Numbered from the stretch's first letter, positions 16,066 through 23,886 are shown. The stretch is 34,638 nt of DNA from RGIG2094 sp045660065 (GCA_045660065.1 JAZRDC010000118.1:1-34638); one strand, 5' to 3'. The notes: generated by a model not told the origin, from the letters alone. A program made the numbers and translations.

Positions 16066-16905
16066 TTATATCACCTCCGAACAATGTCTTGTAACATGAC
16101 AATTTATATTAACCGCTACAGGTAAACCTGCAATATGTGTAGGGAACTTTTCAATATTTACTGCAAGTGCAGTAGTTTTTCCTCCAAAGCCCTGTGGTCC
16201 TATACCAAGGTTATTGATTTCTTCAAGCAATTCTTTTTCAAGATTTGCATAGAAAGGATCTTCATTCGGTACATCAACACTGCGGATAAGCGCCTTCTTT
16301 GCAAGAAAAGCCGCTTTATCAAATGTTCCGCCTATACCGACACCTACAACAATAGGCGGGCAAGGGTTAGGACCTGCTTCTTCAACTGCTTTTACTACAA
16401 AATCTTTCACGCCCTGCAAACCATCAGACGGTCTGAGCATTGCAATTCTGCTCATATTTTCGCTGCCAAAACCTTTTGGTGCAACAGTAATTTCTATTTT
16501 ATCACCTGGTACAATATCGTAATAAATCATAGCAGGAGTATTGTCGCCGGTATTTACTCTGTCAATCGGGTCACGAACTACGCTTTTTCTCAAATACCCT
16601 TCTTCGTATCCCTGTCTTACACCTTCATTTATAGCTTCTGTGATATCACCGTTAACATGAACATCCTGTCCAACTTTAAGAAATACGCACGCAACGCCCG
16701 TATCCTGACAAACAGGCTGATCAATATCATCAGAAATATTGTAATTTTCAATAATGCGCTCCAAAATTTCTTTTGCCTGCGGCCATGTTTCCTCCTCGTG
16801 GAATTTTTCTATGCGATTTTTAATATCGCAACTCAAATGACAATTTGCATCAATACAAAGTTTTTTTACCACTTGGGTAATTTTCAAAGCATCAATTTCT
16901 CGCAT
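16066..16905 (-). CDS. Class I fumarase-type hydratase, alpha subunit (mesaconase)
   Basis: 279 residues from ATG 16905, preceded by AAAGGAG at eight bases; ATG 16923 is rejected because it overlaps that site. The protein is the N-terminal iron-sulfur half of two-subunit class I hydratases. Candidate [4Fe-4S] cysteines are in VCQDTGVACVF, NPCPPIVVGVGIGG and NCHVTRHCSE. GFGSENMSR is also typical. With the beta subunit it should convert mesaconate to (S)-citramalate, the substrate of the lyase encoded upstream. Fumarase activity remains possible. Confidence 0.92.
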   Translation of the reverse strand: MREIDALKITQVVKKLCIDANCHLSCDIKNRIEKFHEEETWPQAKEILERIIENYNISDDIDQPVCQDTGVACVFLKVGQDVHVNGDITEAINEGVRQGYEEGYLRKSVVRDPIDRVNTGDNTPAMIYYDIVPGDKIEITVAPKGFGSENMSRIAMLRPSDGLQGVKDFVVKAVEEAGPNPCPPIVVGVGIGGTFDKAAFLAKKALIRSVDVPNEDPFYANLEKELLEEINNLGIGPQGFGGKTTALAVNIEKFPTHIAGLPVAVNINCHVTRHCSEVI

Positions 16906-16928
16906 AATTCTTTCTCCTTTCATTTATG

Positions 16929-18332
16929 TTATAATACGTTATATATTCTGTCTGAAATATTACCATCACGACCGATAACCTCTGCTACCACTTTATCACC
17001 CTTAGGGGCCTTTTGTGGACAACCTGTTATTTTTTCGGTTTTTTCTTTAAGTTGTAAAATATCTATAACCGGTAACTTTGCTTCTATTAACCGCTGTTTA
17101 AGTTCTTTATTTTTAGGATTAACTGCAATTCCGCCCTGGGTAACTAAAACATCAATATCCTTTCCCGGAGTTGATATGCAGGTCACACGGTCTGTAACAA
17201 TCGGCAATCTTGCTCTGAACATAGGGGCAATAATCATAGAAAGTTTAGAACCCGCCGCAGTATCACTATGTCCGCCTGAGCCGCCCATAATATATCCGTT
17301 TGAGTCTGTATGGACATTTACATTAAAATCGGTATCAATCTCAGTTGCACCTAAAATAACAACATCAAGGCTGTCAACCACCGCGCTTTTACTGTTGGGA
17401 GATGCATACTGCATAGCGGAAATTTCCTTGTGTCTCGGGTCATTTTTTATAGATTCCACCGCTTCTAAGTCAAAACACTGGACATCCATAAGATTACGGA
17501 AACAGCCTGACTTAAGCATATCTACCATATACCCTGTAATTCCTCCAAGACCAAAACTTCCCGCAATGCCTTTTTCAAGCATAATGTCTTTCAAAAACTT
17601 TGCCGCAGCAAGTGATGCTCCGCCGGCACCCGTCTGAAAAGAAAAACCATCTTTTAAAAGCCCTGAAGCTTCTATAACCTTTGCCGCATGAGATGCCATA
17701 ACCAAGCCCACAGGGTCTCTGGTAATTTTAGTAGTTCCCGAAACAATTCCTTTAGGGTCACCAATGGCATCTACACTTACCACATAATCTATATAATCTT
17801 CGGAAATTGACCAGTCCTGCATAGGATATGGTACAAGATTATCAGTAATTACCACTGTTTTTTTTGCATACATAGCATCTGCAAAAGCATAACCAAGACT
17901 GCCACATGCAGATTTTCCGTATTTGCCTGAGCAATTACCCATGGTATCGGAAGTAGGTGCCGCGATAAAAGCAACATCAATTGGTGTTTTGCCTGAAACT
18001 ATATCACACGGTCTGCCCCCATGAGTACGAAACTCTATTGGTTTTTCCAGTATTCCTTTTGAAAATACCCTGCCAAGACCTGCCGAAATATAATCCGCTG
18101 CAACACCTGTAACCACGTTATTTTGTATATGGTCAATCAGCGGCATATGTACATCAAACAAAGAACTTGCATTAACAGTTATATCTTTAATTCCAAGATT
18201 CGCTATTTCCTCTAAAACCATATTCAAAACATAGTCGCCATTACGAAGATGGTGATGAAAAGAAACTGTCATCCCGTCTTTTAAGCCTGAAAGCACAATG
18301 GCTTCACGGATTGAATTTACTAATTTATTCAT
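16929..18332 (-). CDS. citF: Citrate/citramalate lyase alpha subunit
   Basis: 467 residues of the CoA-transferase-like alpha subunit, which moves the acyl carrier protein from acetyl to citramalyl or citryl. Family features include DGMTVSFHHHLRNGDYV near the N-terminus, FRTHGGRPCDIVSGKTPIDV, FQTGAGGASLAAAKFL around residue 230, and GGSGGHSDTAAGSKLS (about residue 350). No mitochondrial or export signal. Given the mutase and mesaconase genes in the same cluster the substrate is most likely (S)-citramalate, giving acetate plus pyruvate. The start overlaps the citE stop by 8 bp. Confidence 0.92.
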   Translation of the reverse strand: MNKLVNSIREAIVLSGLKDGMTVSFHHHLRNGDYVLNMVLEEIANLGIKDITVNASSLFDVHMPLIDHIQNNVVTGVAADYISAGLGRVFSKGILEKPIEFRTHGGRPCDIVSGKTPIDVAFIAAPTSDTMGNCSGKYGKSACGSLGYAFADAMYAKKTVVITDNLVPYPMQDWSISEDYIDYVVSVDAIGDPKGIVSGTTKITRDPVGLVMASHAAKVIEASGLLKDGFSFQTGAGGASLAAAKFLKDIMLEKGIAGSFGLGGITGYMVDMLKSGCFRNLMDVQCFDLEAVESIKNDPRHKEISAMQYASPNSKSAVVDSLDVVILGATEIDTDFNVNVHTDSNGYIMGGSGGHSDTAAGSKLSMIIAPMFRARLPIVTDRVTCISTPGKDIDVLVTQGGIAVNPKNKELKQRLIEAKLPVIDILQLKEKTEKITGCPQKAPKGDKVVAEVIGRDGNISDRIYNVL

Positions 18333-19209
18333 TTATATCCCTCCCGTTTAAGCCCAACGCCTCTGCCATAGAAATTGTCTTCTGTGCTCTTGCAACGATA
18401 GGAGCATCTATCATCTTACCGTGTAATGAGATAGCTCCCTTTCCCATCTGCTTTGCGAGATTTATTGCATCCATCACCTCATAAGCGTAATCAATTTCAG
18501 CTTTGGTAGGACTAAACACTTCATTTATAACCTCAATATGTCTTGGTGAAATAGATGCTTTACCTGTAAATCCAAGTGCTTTTGCAACTTTTGCATCTTC
18601 TATAATACCCTCATCATCGTTTACATCGGTAAACGGAGTATCATAAACATCAACGCCTGCCGCACGTGCAGCAACAACAAGGCGACCTCTTGCATACTCT
18701 ATTTCTCTGCCTTCCTTAGTGCGTTTACACTGAAGGTCAGCAGTCAAATCCTCGGCGCCAAGAAACAGCGCCTTTACACGATTTGAACACGAGGCAATCA
18801 GATAAGAATTTTCAACTCCCAGCGCAGTTTCAATAAGCGGCATAAGACCAACTGTTTCGTTTTCCAAGCCATTTTTTTCTTCAACCTGCGCTATATATTT
18901 ATCTGCCACCATCACATCTTCAGGTGTGCATGTTTTAGGCAAAAGTATAAGGTCTGGTTTTTCAGGAATAATTGTTTCAAGGTCTCGTTTCCAGTAATCT
19001 GTATCAACAGAATTTATGCGGACAATTATTTCACAACCATTAAAATCCATATATCTCATGGTGTTTCTCACAAGAATTCGTGCCGCATCTTTTTCCTGGG
19101 GAGAAACAGCGTCTTCCAAGTCAAATATTACAGCATCAGCACCTAAGCAATTTCCATTTATAAGCATATTAGGATTATTACCCGGCAAAAACAACATACT
19201 ACGGCGCAT
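18325..19209 (-). CDS. citE: Citrate/citramalate lyase beta subunit
   Basis: 294 residues from ATG 19209, which overlaps the citD stop as TAATG and has AAAGGGGG upstream; this gives the usual family length and starts RRSMLFLPGNNPNML. CitE cleaves the acyl-ACP thioester, releasing pyruvate (from citramalyl) or oxaloacetate (from citryl). Typical residues are ADAVIFDLEDAVSPQEKDAAR with the metal-binding acidic pair, VRINSVDTDYWKRDL, LMPLIETALGVENSY, and LFLGAEDLTADL. Member of the HpcH/HpaI superfamily. Confidence 0.94.
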   Translation of the reverse strand: MRRSMLFLPGNNPNMLINGNCLGADAVIFDLEDAVSPQEKDAARILVRNTMRYMDFNGCEIIVRINSVDTDYWKRDLETIIPEKPDLILLPKTCTPEDVMVADKYIAQVEEKNGLENETVGLMPLIETALGVENSYLIASCSNRVKALFLGAEDLTADLQCKRTKEGREIEYARGRLVVAARAAGVDVYDTPFTDVNDDEGIIEDAKVAKALGFTGKASISPRHIEVINEVFSPTKAEIDYAYEVMDAINLAKQMGKGAISLHGKMIDAPIVARAQKTISMAEALGLNGRDINE

Positions 19210-19478
19210 TATTCTTCCCCCTTTCCGCGAAGAACTGCAGTTTCGACTCTTGCACGTATTACACATTCAAGCGCCCCCCTGTCAACTACTCTGACCTCAG
19301 CACTATTTACACCGGTCTGAGCCAAAACATCACCAACAACTTCTCTTATTTTTTTGCCAAACTGTTTTTCTACAACAGATTCTAATTCAATCTTTATACC
19401 ATCATCGCCGGGTTTTATCTCCACATAAACATCACTGGATTCCATAGTTCCTGCAGTGGCACATTTTTTAATATCCAT
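19209..19478 (-). CDS. citD: Citrate/citramalate lyase acyl carrier protein
   Basis: 89 residues. AGTMESSDVYVEI near the N-terminus carries Ser14, at the same position as the Klebsiella CitD serine that receives the phosphoribosyl-dephospho-CoA arm. It is the first gene of the operon, with AAAGGGG seven bases before the ATG and a good promoter. The prosthetic group would be made and attached by the CitX-CitG fusion at 21599, and acetylated by the ligase at 19643. Confidence 0.95.
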   Translation of the reverse strand: MDIKKCATAGTMESSDVYVEIKPGDDGIKIELESVVEKQFGKKIREVVGDVLAQTGVNSAEVRVVDRGALECVIRARVETAVLRGKGEE

Positions 19479-19530
19479 TCAAAAGCCCCTTTCATCCTTT
19501 TTAAGCAAAAGGTATAGTTCAATTTATAGA

Positions 19531-19546
19531 TATTATATAACACAAT
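19531..19546. promoter_or_regulatory. GntR-operator-like site at the citD promoter
   Basis: On the minus strand ATTGTGTTATATAATA resembles the left half of the palindrome ATTGTTATATAACAAT with one inserted base, and it overlaps the citD -10 box. It is the weakest of the three sites. Confidence 0.35.
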
Positions 19547-19560
19547 TTAAGAAAAAGCAA
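19532..19560 (-). promoter_or_regulatory. Sigma-A promoter of the citD-citE-citF-mesaconase operon
   Basis: On the minus strand, TTGCTT (19555-19560), a 17-bp spacer and TATAAT (19532-19537), about 50 bases before the citD start. Confidence 0.75.
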
Positions 19561-19577
19561 TTATTTTTCTTTTTCCC

Positions 19578-19607
19578 TTTACTTTTTTGTTTGGTATGAG
19601 TTATAAT
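19578..19607 (+). promoter_or_regulatory. Promoter of the citC operon
   Basis: TATAAT at 19602-19607 with a weak TTTACT -35 (19578-19583, 18-bp spacer). It is divergent from the citD promoter in the same 164-bp intergenic region. Confidence 0.6.
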
Positions 19608-19642
19608 AGTACTATAAAATAAAATCTTAAAAGGTATTATTT

Positions 19643-20629
19643 ATGTTTATTGAACTGTTATCGAAATCAAACAAAGCAAAACTTGATAAATGGAAAGATT
19701 TTTTAAAAAAATCTGATTTAGAGCCGGATAATTCAGTAGAACAAACTGTGCTTTTATGGGAAGATGACACTCTCATTGCCACAGGCTCAAGGGATGGTAA
19801 TTTACTCAAATGTATTGCAGTAGACAAATCCCACCAGGGGGAAGGACTCACTGCCTCCATTATCACCGCCTTAAGAAAAGAAGCTTTTTCTGAAGGAATA
19901 AGCCATCTTTTCTTATATACAAAGCCTCAGAATAAACTGATGTTTTCCGATTTGTTCTTTTATCCGGTGGCACAAACCGACAAGGTTCTCCTGATGGAAG
20001 ACAAAAGAGATGGTATAAACAAGTTTTTGGACCAACTCCCAAAAGTCAGCCACTCTGTTAAAAACGGATGTATTGTTGCAAACTGCAATCCTTTCACTTT
20101 AGGGCATCAGTATCTTATCGAAAGCGCATGCAAAGATTGTGACCATCTTTATGTATTCGTTGTTTCAGAAGACAAAAGCAGATTTTCTGCAGATGACCGT
20201 ATAGAAATGGTACGCCGGGGCATTTCGCATCTTCCAAATGTTAGTGTGCTTCCTACCGGCCCATACCTTATTTCTTCGGCAACATTCCCAACCTATTTCC
20301 TGCCTGACAGAGAAAACGCCATTCACATTCAATGTCTTTTGGATATTGAAATATTTGTAAAATATTACGCGCCGAAGTTTAACTTAACAATCCGCTATGT
20401 AGGAACAGAGCCGATTTCGCCAATGACAAATCAATACAACATGGCTTTAAAGGAATTTTTGCCGAAAGCAGGTATTACACTTAAAGAAATTCCAAGACTT
20501 AAAATAAAAAATACACCAATAAGCGCAAGTCAGGTAAGAAACTTGATTGACTCAGACGATATACAAACTGTTAAATCGTTGGTACCTGATACAACATACG
20601 AATTTTTAGTTAGTAAAGGTTTAATATAG
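19643..20629 (+). CDS. citC: [Citrate/citramalate lyase] ligase (acetate:SH-ACP ligase)
   Basis: 328 residues. CitC activates the lyase by ATP-dependent acetylation of the CitD prosthetic group. The N-terminal ~130 residues are GNAT-like (CIAVDKSHQGEGLTASIITA). From residue about 145 the nucleotidyltransferase domain begins with NCNPFTLGHQYLIESA, whose T-x-GH is the HIGH-type ATP motif; SRFSADDRIEMVRRG and ISASQVRNLI follow. First gene of the + strand accessory operon, with AAAAGG before the ATG. It lacks its own lyase genes on this strand; they are divergent from it. Confidence 0.94.
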   Translation: MFIELLSKSNKAKLDKWKDFLKKSDLEPDNSVEQTVLLWEDDTLIATGSRDGNLLKCIAVDKSHQGEGLTASIITALRKEAFSEGISHLFLYTKPQNKLMFSDLFFYPVAQTDKVLLMEDKRDGINKFLDQLPKVSHSVKNGCIVANCNPFTLGHQYLIESACKDCDHLYVFVVSEDKSRFSADDRIEMVRRGISHLPNVSVLPTGPYLISSATFPTYFLPDRENAIHIQCLLDIEIFVKYYAPKFNLTIRYVGTEPISPMTNQYNMALKEFLPKAGITLKEIPRLKIKNTPISASQVRNLIDSDDIQTVKSLVPDTTYEFLVSKGLI

Positions 20630-20646
20630 ATAAGGAGACTTTGAAT

Positions 20647-21582
20647 ATGCAAGAACGTCAGAAAAATCATATTTTGAGCAGTTATTTTGCACCAAGAGGA
20701 CATCAACGCATGTACGCTCTCGGTATGCAATTGGCACAACTTTATTTATCACCATTTGATAAACTTATCGGTGTGATAGGGGATGCAGGTTCTGGAAAAA
20801 GTGCCTTGCTAAGAGGTATGTTTCCCGGTCTTGAGCTTACCAACGATGATGATGGTGTATATGTGCGCCCTCTTCCGATTCTGGAACAAGATGACGGGTA
20901 CTTTTCACCGCACACCTATCACCTTGATATACGTTTTGAAAACGGATTTACACAGATGTCTACTCTTGCCGATGCCATAATTGAAGCTTTGCAGAATGGA
21001 AAGCGAGTTATTGTTGAGCATTTCGACCTTATTTATCCGTTGCTTGGCTTCAACGCAAATCTTATCATAGGTGTAGGAGAACAGGTATTAATAGCAAGGC
21101 CTAATCTTTTCGGACCTGAGCCGCAGGAAATCCGTGACAAAGTATATGAATCTCTTTCTTATCGACTGATGGCTCATACCGCAGAGGATTTGTGCGAACT
21201 TTGTATGCCTGAACACGAAATGTTACGCTGTGGGCATGATGATGTAAGGCACGGATTTATCATCACTTTCCCGGAAACAAAGCCTGATTTTGATATTCTT
21301 GAAATTGAAAAACATGTTAATGAGATGATTTCACAAAACCTTTCCATTACATATATAGATAACAACCATATATCCGTAGGCGGTCGCAAGCACTTCTGTA
21401 CCGGTCCAAGAATACATGTAAGTCATACAGGAATGATTAAAAACTTCCACTTATTAAATCACTTTATATACGACCGCTTTAACCGTAGATATTTGTTGGT
21501 TGGATGTGTAGGAAAAGGAGCCGAGGATAACTTAAAAAAACTGGATGCTCATCAGAAAAAACAGACAGATCTTATTTTGTAA
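20647..21582 (+). CDS. P-loop NTPase with AlaRS second-additional-domain-like C-terminus
   Basis: 311 residues from ATG 20647 (AAGGAG nine bases before; TTG 20641 is too close). A Walker A motif GDAGSGKS spans residues 45-52, and FPGLELTNDDDGV follows. The C-terminal half resembles the zinc-binding second additional domain of alanyl-tRNA synthetase: HTAEDL at 177-182, and Cys251, His257 and His260 in FCTGPRIHVSHTGMIKNF, like the CGGTHVxxTGEI motif. It has no aminoacylation domain. Such proteins have been labelled only by this domain and have no established role. It sits between citC and citXG in a lyase-activation operon, so a part in maturing or reactivating the lyase or the B12 mutase is conceivable but unproven. 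Confidence 0.75.
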   Translation: MQERQKNHILSSYFAPRGHQRMYALGMQLAQLYLSPFDKLIGVIGDAGSGKSALLRGMFPGLELTNDDDGVYVRPLPILEQDDGYFSPHTYHLDIRFENGFTQMSTLADAIIEALQNGKRVIVEHFDLIYPLLGFNANLIIGVGEQVLIARPNLFGPEPQEIRDKVYESLSYRLMAHTAEDLCELCMPEHEMLRCGHDDVRHGFIITFPETKPDFDILEIEKHVNEMISQNLSITYIDNNHISVGGRKHFCTGPRIHVSHTGMIKNFHLLNHFIYDRFNRRYLLVGCVGKGAEDNLKKLDAHQKKQTDLIL

Positions 21583-21598
21583 TTATGTGGGAGACAAA

Positions 21599-22924
21599 AT
21601 GGCCGAAGTTACTTTACAACAGATTCTTGATTCGCGGGACGAACGCGTCAGAAAACAACAAAATATCTTAAATCAGTTTAAATATCCCATTATAAGTTTT
21701 ACTATGAACATTGCAGGTCCTGTCAAAACATCCCTATTAATTGAACGTGCTTTTTTTGAAGGCATCAGACTTATAAAAGAGAGTTTTCCTAAAAAACGCA
21801 TTACACATCAGGACGTAAATGTTAAAGTAACAGGCTGTGAGGCTATATTTTCGGTAAATGCAAAAGCATCAGAAATCAAAGACATTTGCACCAATATTGA
21901 AGATAACCTGACTATTGGAAGACTTTTTGATATGGATGTAATTGATACAAACGGAAGTAAACTTGAAAGAAAAAATGTCAGAGGATGTCTGATTTGCGGT
22001 GCTCCGGGAAAAAACTGCGCTGCATCAAGAACTCATTCAGTTGATGAATTACAGACTGCAACAAAAAAAATCATAGAAGACTATTTCTTTTTGGCAGATA
22101 AAAAGCGTTGCTCCAATCTTGCAGTAAATAGCCTTTTAGATGAAGTGCATACCACTCCAAAACCCGGACTGGTAGATTGCCGTAACAACGGCAGCCATAG
22201 CGATATGGATATACACTTGTTCGAAAAAAGTGCAAATACTCTCAAACCATATTTCAGCAAATGCTTTTCCATTGGCAAGGAAACATCTGCGCTTTCTTAC
22301 GATGAAACATTTGCCCTTTTGCGCAAAGCCGGAATTTCAGCAGAAAAGGCTATGTATGAAGCGACCGGCGGAGTAAACACGCACAAAGGTGTAATCTATT
22401 CTATGGGTATTCTTTGCGCAAGCGTTGGAAGATTGTGGTCACCAGAAAAACCTTTTGCGGATGCTTCAAATATTTGCTCTGAAAGCGCAAATATTGCAAA
22501 AAATGCCATTAGAAAAGATTTTGAACAAATAGACAAATCAACTGCAGGCGGAAGTCTTTATTTGCATCATGGCCTTATGGGAATCCGCGGAGAAGTGGCA
22601 TCAGGGTTTGAGTCCGTTTTAAAATTTGCACTTCCGCAATATGAAATCCTGAAAGATAAAAACTTCACACAAAATGATGCAGGCACCATCACACTACTTC
22701 GCCTGATTGCAAATGTTAAAGATACAAACCTTTATCATCGCGGAGGAATTGAAGGTGCCAAATACGCCGCACTGACTGCGAGGAATTTATTAAAATACTC
22801 TCCTGAGCCTTCAAAAAGACAAATTGAACTTTTAGATGATGACTTTATAAAGCATAACTTATCTCCGGGAGGTTGTGCAGATTTACTTGCTATTACATAT
22901 TTTTTATATGCCTTAAATAATTAA
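21599..22924 (+). CDS. citXG: Fused CitX-CitG prosthetic-group enzyme of the lyase
   Basis: About 441 residues from ATG 21599 (GGGAG upstream). Residues 1-170 are CitX, apo-ACP phosphoribosyl-dephospho-CoA transferase, with TIGRLFDMDVID and RGCLICGAPGKNCAASRTHS. Residues about 175-441 are CitG, triphosphoribosyl-dephospho-CoA synthase, with LLDEVHTTPKPGLVDCRNNG, then SHSDMD and GGVNTHKGVIYSMGIL. One protein therefore makes the cofactor precursor and loads it on CitD. The fusion is known in other bacteria. Last gene of the operon, followed 90 bp on by a hairpin terminator. Confidence 0.93.
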   Translation: MAEVTLQQILDSRDERVRKQQNILNQFKYPIISFTMNIAGPVKTSLLIERAFFEGIRLIKESFPKKRITHQDVNVKVTGCEAIFSVNAKASEIKDICTNIEDNLTIGRLFDMDVIDTNGSKLERKNVRGCLICGAPGKNCAASRTHSVDELQTATKKIIEDYFFLADKKRCSNLAVNSLLDEVHTTPKPGLVDCRNNGSHSDMDIHLFEKSANTLKPYFSKCFSIGKETSALSYDETFALLRKAGISAEKAMYEATGGVNTHKGVIYSMGILCASVGRLWSPEKPFADASNICSESANIAKNAIRKDFEQIDKSTAGGSLYLHHGLMGIRGEVASGFESVLKFALPQYEILKDKNFTQNDAGTITLLRLIANVKDTNLYHRGGIEGAKYAALTARNLLKYSPEPSKRQIELLDDDFIKHNLSPGGCADLLAITYFLYALNN

Positions 22925-23011
22925 GGGGATGTAAAAAAAGCCCAGACCGCAAAAAGGTTTAAAATAGTATAAATAGGACAGGTAAAAATTTATAGATTGT
23001 CAACTAAATGT

Positions 23012-23046
23012 AGAAAAATCTCACTTTTGTGAGATTTTTCTGTTTT
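23012..23046 (+). terminator. Terminator of the citC-citXG operon
   Basis: Perfect 13-bp stem AGAAAAATCTCAC/GTGAGATTTTTCT with a TTTT loop (23012-23041), followed by GTTTT. The sequence is A/T symmetric and may work on both strands. Confidence 0.75.
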
Positions 23047-23152
23047 AAAACCTTTTTGCTACGAAAAAACTTCGCCTCTTCGTCGAAACACGCTTTAATT
23101 TGTTCGCAATATCAAGTATGCCATTGCTCGCTTTAGTCGCGGTTTCTCCTCT

Positions 23153-23180
23153 CAAAATCGAAAAGTACTTTTCGATTTTG
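23153..23180. repeat. Perfect 28-bp palindrome
   Basis: CAAAATCGAAAAGT followed directly by its exact reverse complement ACTTTTCGATTTTG. No spacer, so it is more like a dyad site or cruciform than a terminator. It lies within the structured repeat. Confidence 0.85.
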
Positions 23181-23343
23181 TAAAGGAAGAGTCGTGCATA
23201 AACGAAGATTTTCGTGCTTGCACGGAAACGGAGAAAAAGCACGGACTCTGACGCTGTACGCCTTCGGGTACCCAAACACCAAAGGAAGCCTTTGGCGTTT
23301 GCTCAGTTTTTCCGTCCTGAACATTTTTTCCTATCCTCGGAAA

Positions 23344-23374
23344 GGGGGTGTAAAAATAAATTTACACCCCTTTT
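23344..23374 (+). terminator. Strong hairpin with T-run
   Basis: GGGGTGTAAA and TTTACACCCC flank a short loop and are followed by TTTTTTATTT on the + strand. It directly abuts the stop codon of the convergent Cys-rich gene. On the minus strand the run is CCTTTCC, so it mainly terminates transcription coming from the repeat side. Confidence 0.75.
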
Positions 23375-23641
23375 TTATTTACTTCTGTTATTTTTGGCAA
23401 TTTCAGAAATCTCTGAAAATTTTGAATTTATATACGAATACCCGTTTGCGCTATGAGGAACAAGGCAGTTTGAGCAATCTTTTATACCTTCTTCTGTGTA
23501 AACAAAGTTTCCGCCACATTTATCTCCCAGAGTATAAAGCGGGCAATAGCAAAACATACAGTTAAATGTCTCGCCGGCACCCTTGTGACACGGAAAATAT
23601 TTGCATGCGGTATTTTTAAAACAAGTATTATCGTTTTTCAC
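23375..23641 (-). CDS. Cysteine-rich small domain protein
   Basis: About 88 residues from GTG 23641, with GGGGG ten bases upstream (TTG 23647 also possible). It has ten cysteines, in NTACKYFPCHKGAGETFNCM, FCYCPLYTLGDKCGGNFVYT and EGIKDCSNCLVPH. This is the pattern of the Cys-rich small domain family (PF04071 type), probably a metal or iron-sulfur-binding protein. The family is often noted next to cobalamin biosynthesis genes, which would fit an organism using B12-dependent glutamate mutase, but no cobalamin gene is adjacent here. Has its own promoter at 23729-23758. Confidence 0.8.
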   Translation of the reverse strand: MKNDNTCFKNTACKYFPCHKGAGETFNCMFCYCPLYTLGDKCGGNFVYTEEGIKDCSNCLVPHSANGYSYINSKFSEISEIAKNNRSK

Positions 23642-23728
23642 AACCAAGCCCCCAATATCCTTTTTTACTTTTCTCTTTCCAACATCTTTTTCGCGGATTT
23701 CTGAAGTTTTTTCTTAATTCGCAATTTT

Positions 23729-23758
23729 ATTATATCATACACAGAAGCAAAAAAGCAA
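23729..23758 (-). promoter_or_regulatory. Promoter of the Cys-rich gene
   Basis: On the minus strand, TTGCTT (23753-23758), an 18-bp spacer and TATAAT (23729-23734). Confidence 0.6.
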
Positions 23759-23787
23759 CCAAAAACATAAAATCCGCAAGCCCTTAC

Positions 23788-23884
23788 AACTGTATGGTAA
23801 AAGTGGCGCTCCTTAAATTACTAAGTTCGGTGAAATTATGAACCAGTTAAACGAATTAAAAGACAAGAAAAAATTCTACTAAAA
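23788..23884 (+). repeat. 97-bp micro-ORF repeat, copy 2
   Basis: Core from AAGTGG at 23801 through the micro-ORF stop is nearly identical to copy 3 and highly similar to copy 1. The upstream stem is more diverged here (CTTACAACTGTATGGTAA). Confidence 0.88.
23838..23882 (+). CDS. 14-residue micro-ORF, copy 2
   Basis: ATG 23838 to TAA 23880-23882 encodes MNQLNELKDKKKFY, the same peptide as copies 1 and 3. GGTGAAATT precedes the ATG. Confidence 0.45.
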   Translation: MNQLNELKDKKKFY

Positions 23885-23886
23885 TA

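Larger units (their letters stand above)
22940..23340 (+). repeat. Structured intergenic repeat, long copy
   Basis: A non-coding segment of about 400 bp beginning GCCCAGACCGCAAAA and ending near TTTTTCCGTCCTGAACATTT. An inverted, shorter relative lies at 26896-27009. It is full of inverted repeats: the 28-bp palindrome at 23153-23180, CGTGC..GCACG around 23210-23225, and CCAAAGG/CCTTTGG at 23278-23297. No credible protein is encoded. Confidence 0.7.

Noticed and set aside
16135..17637. A 500-codon + strand frame
   Set aside because: It is antisense to the mesaconase alpha and CitF genes, whose minus-strand motifs are clear. Its Cys/Phe/Ser-rich composition is typical of a shadow frame.
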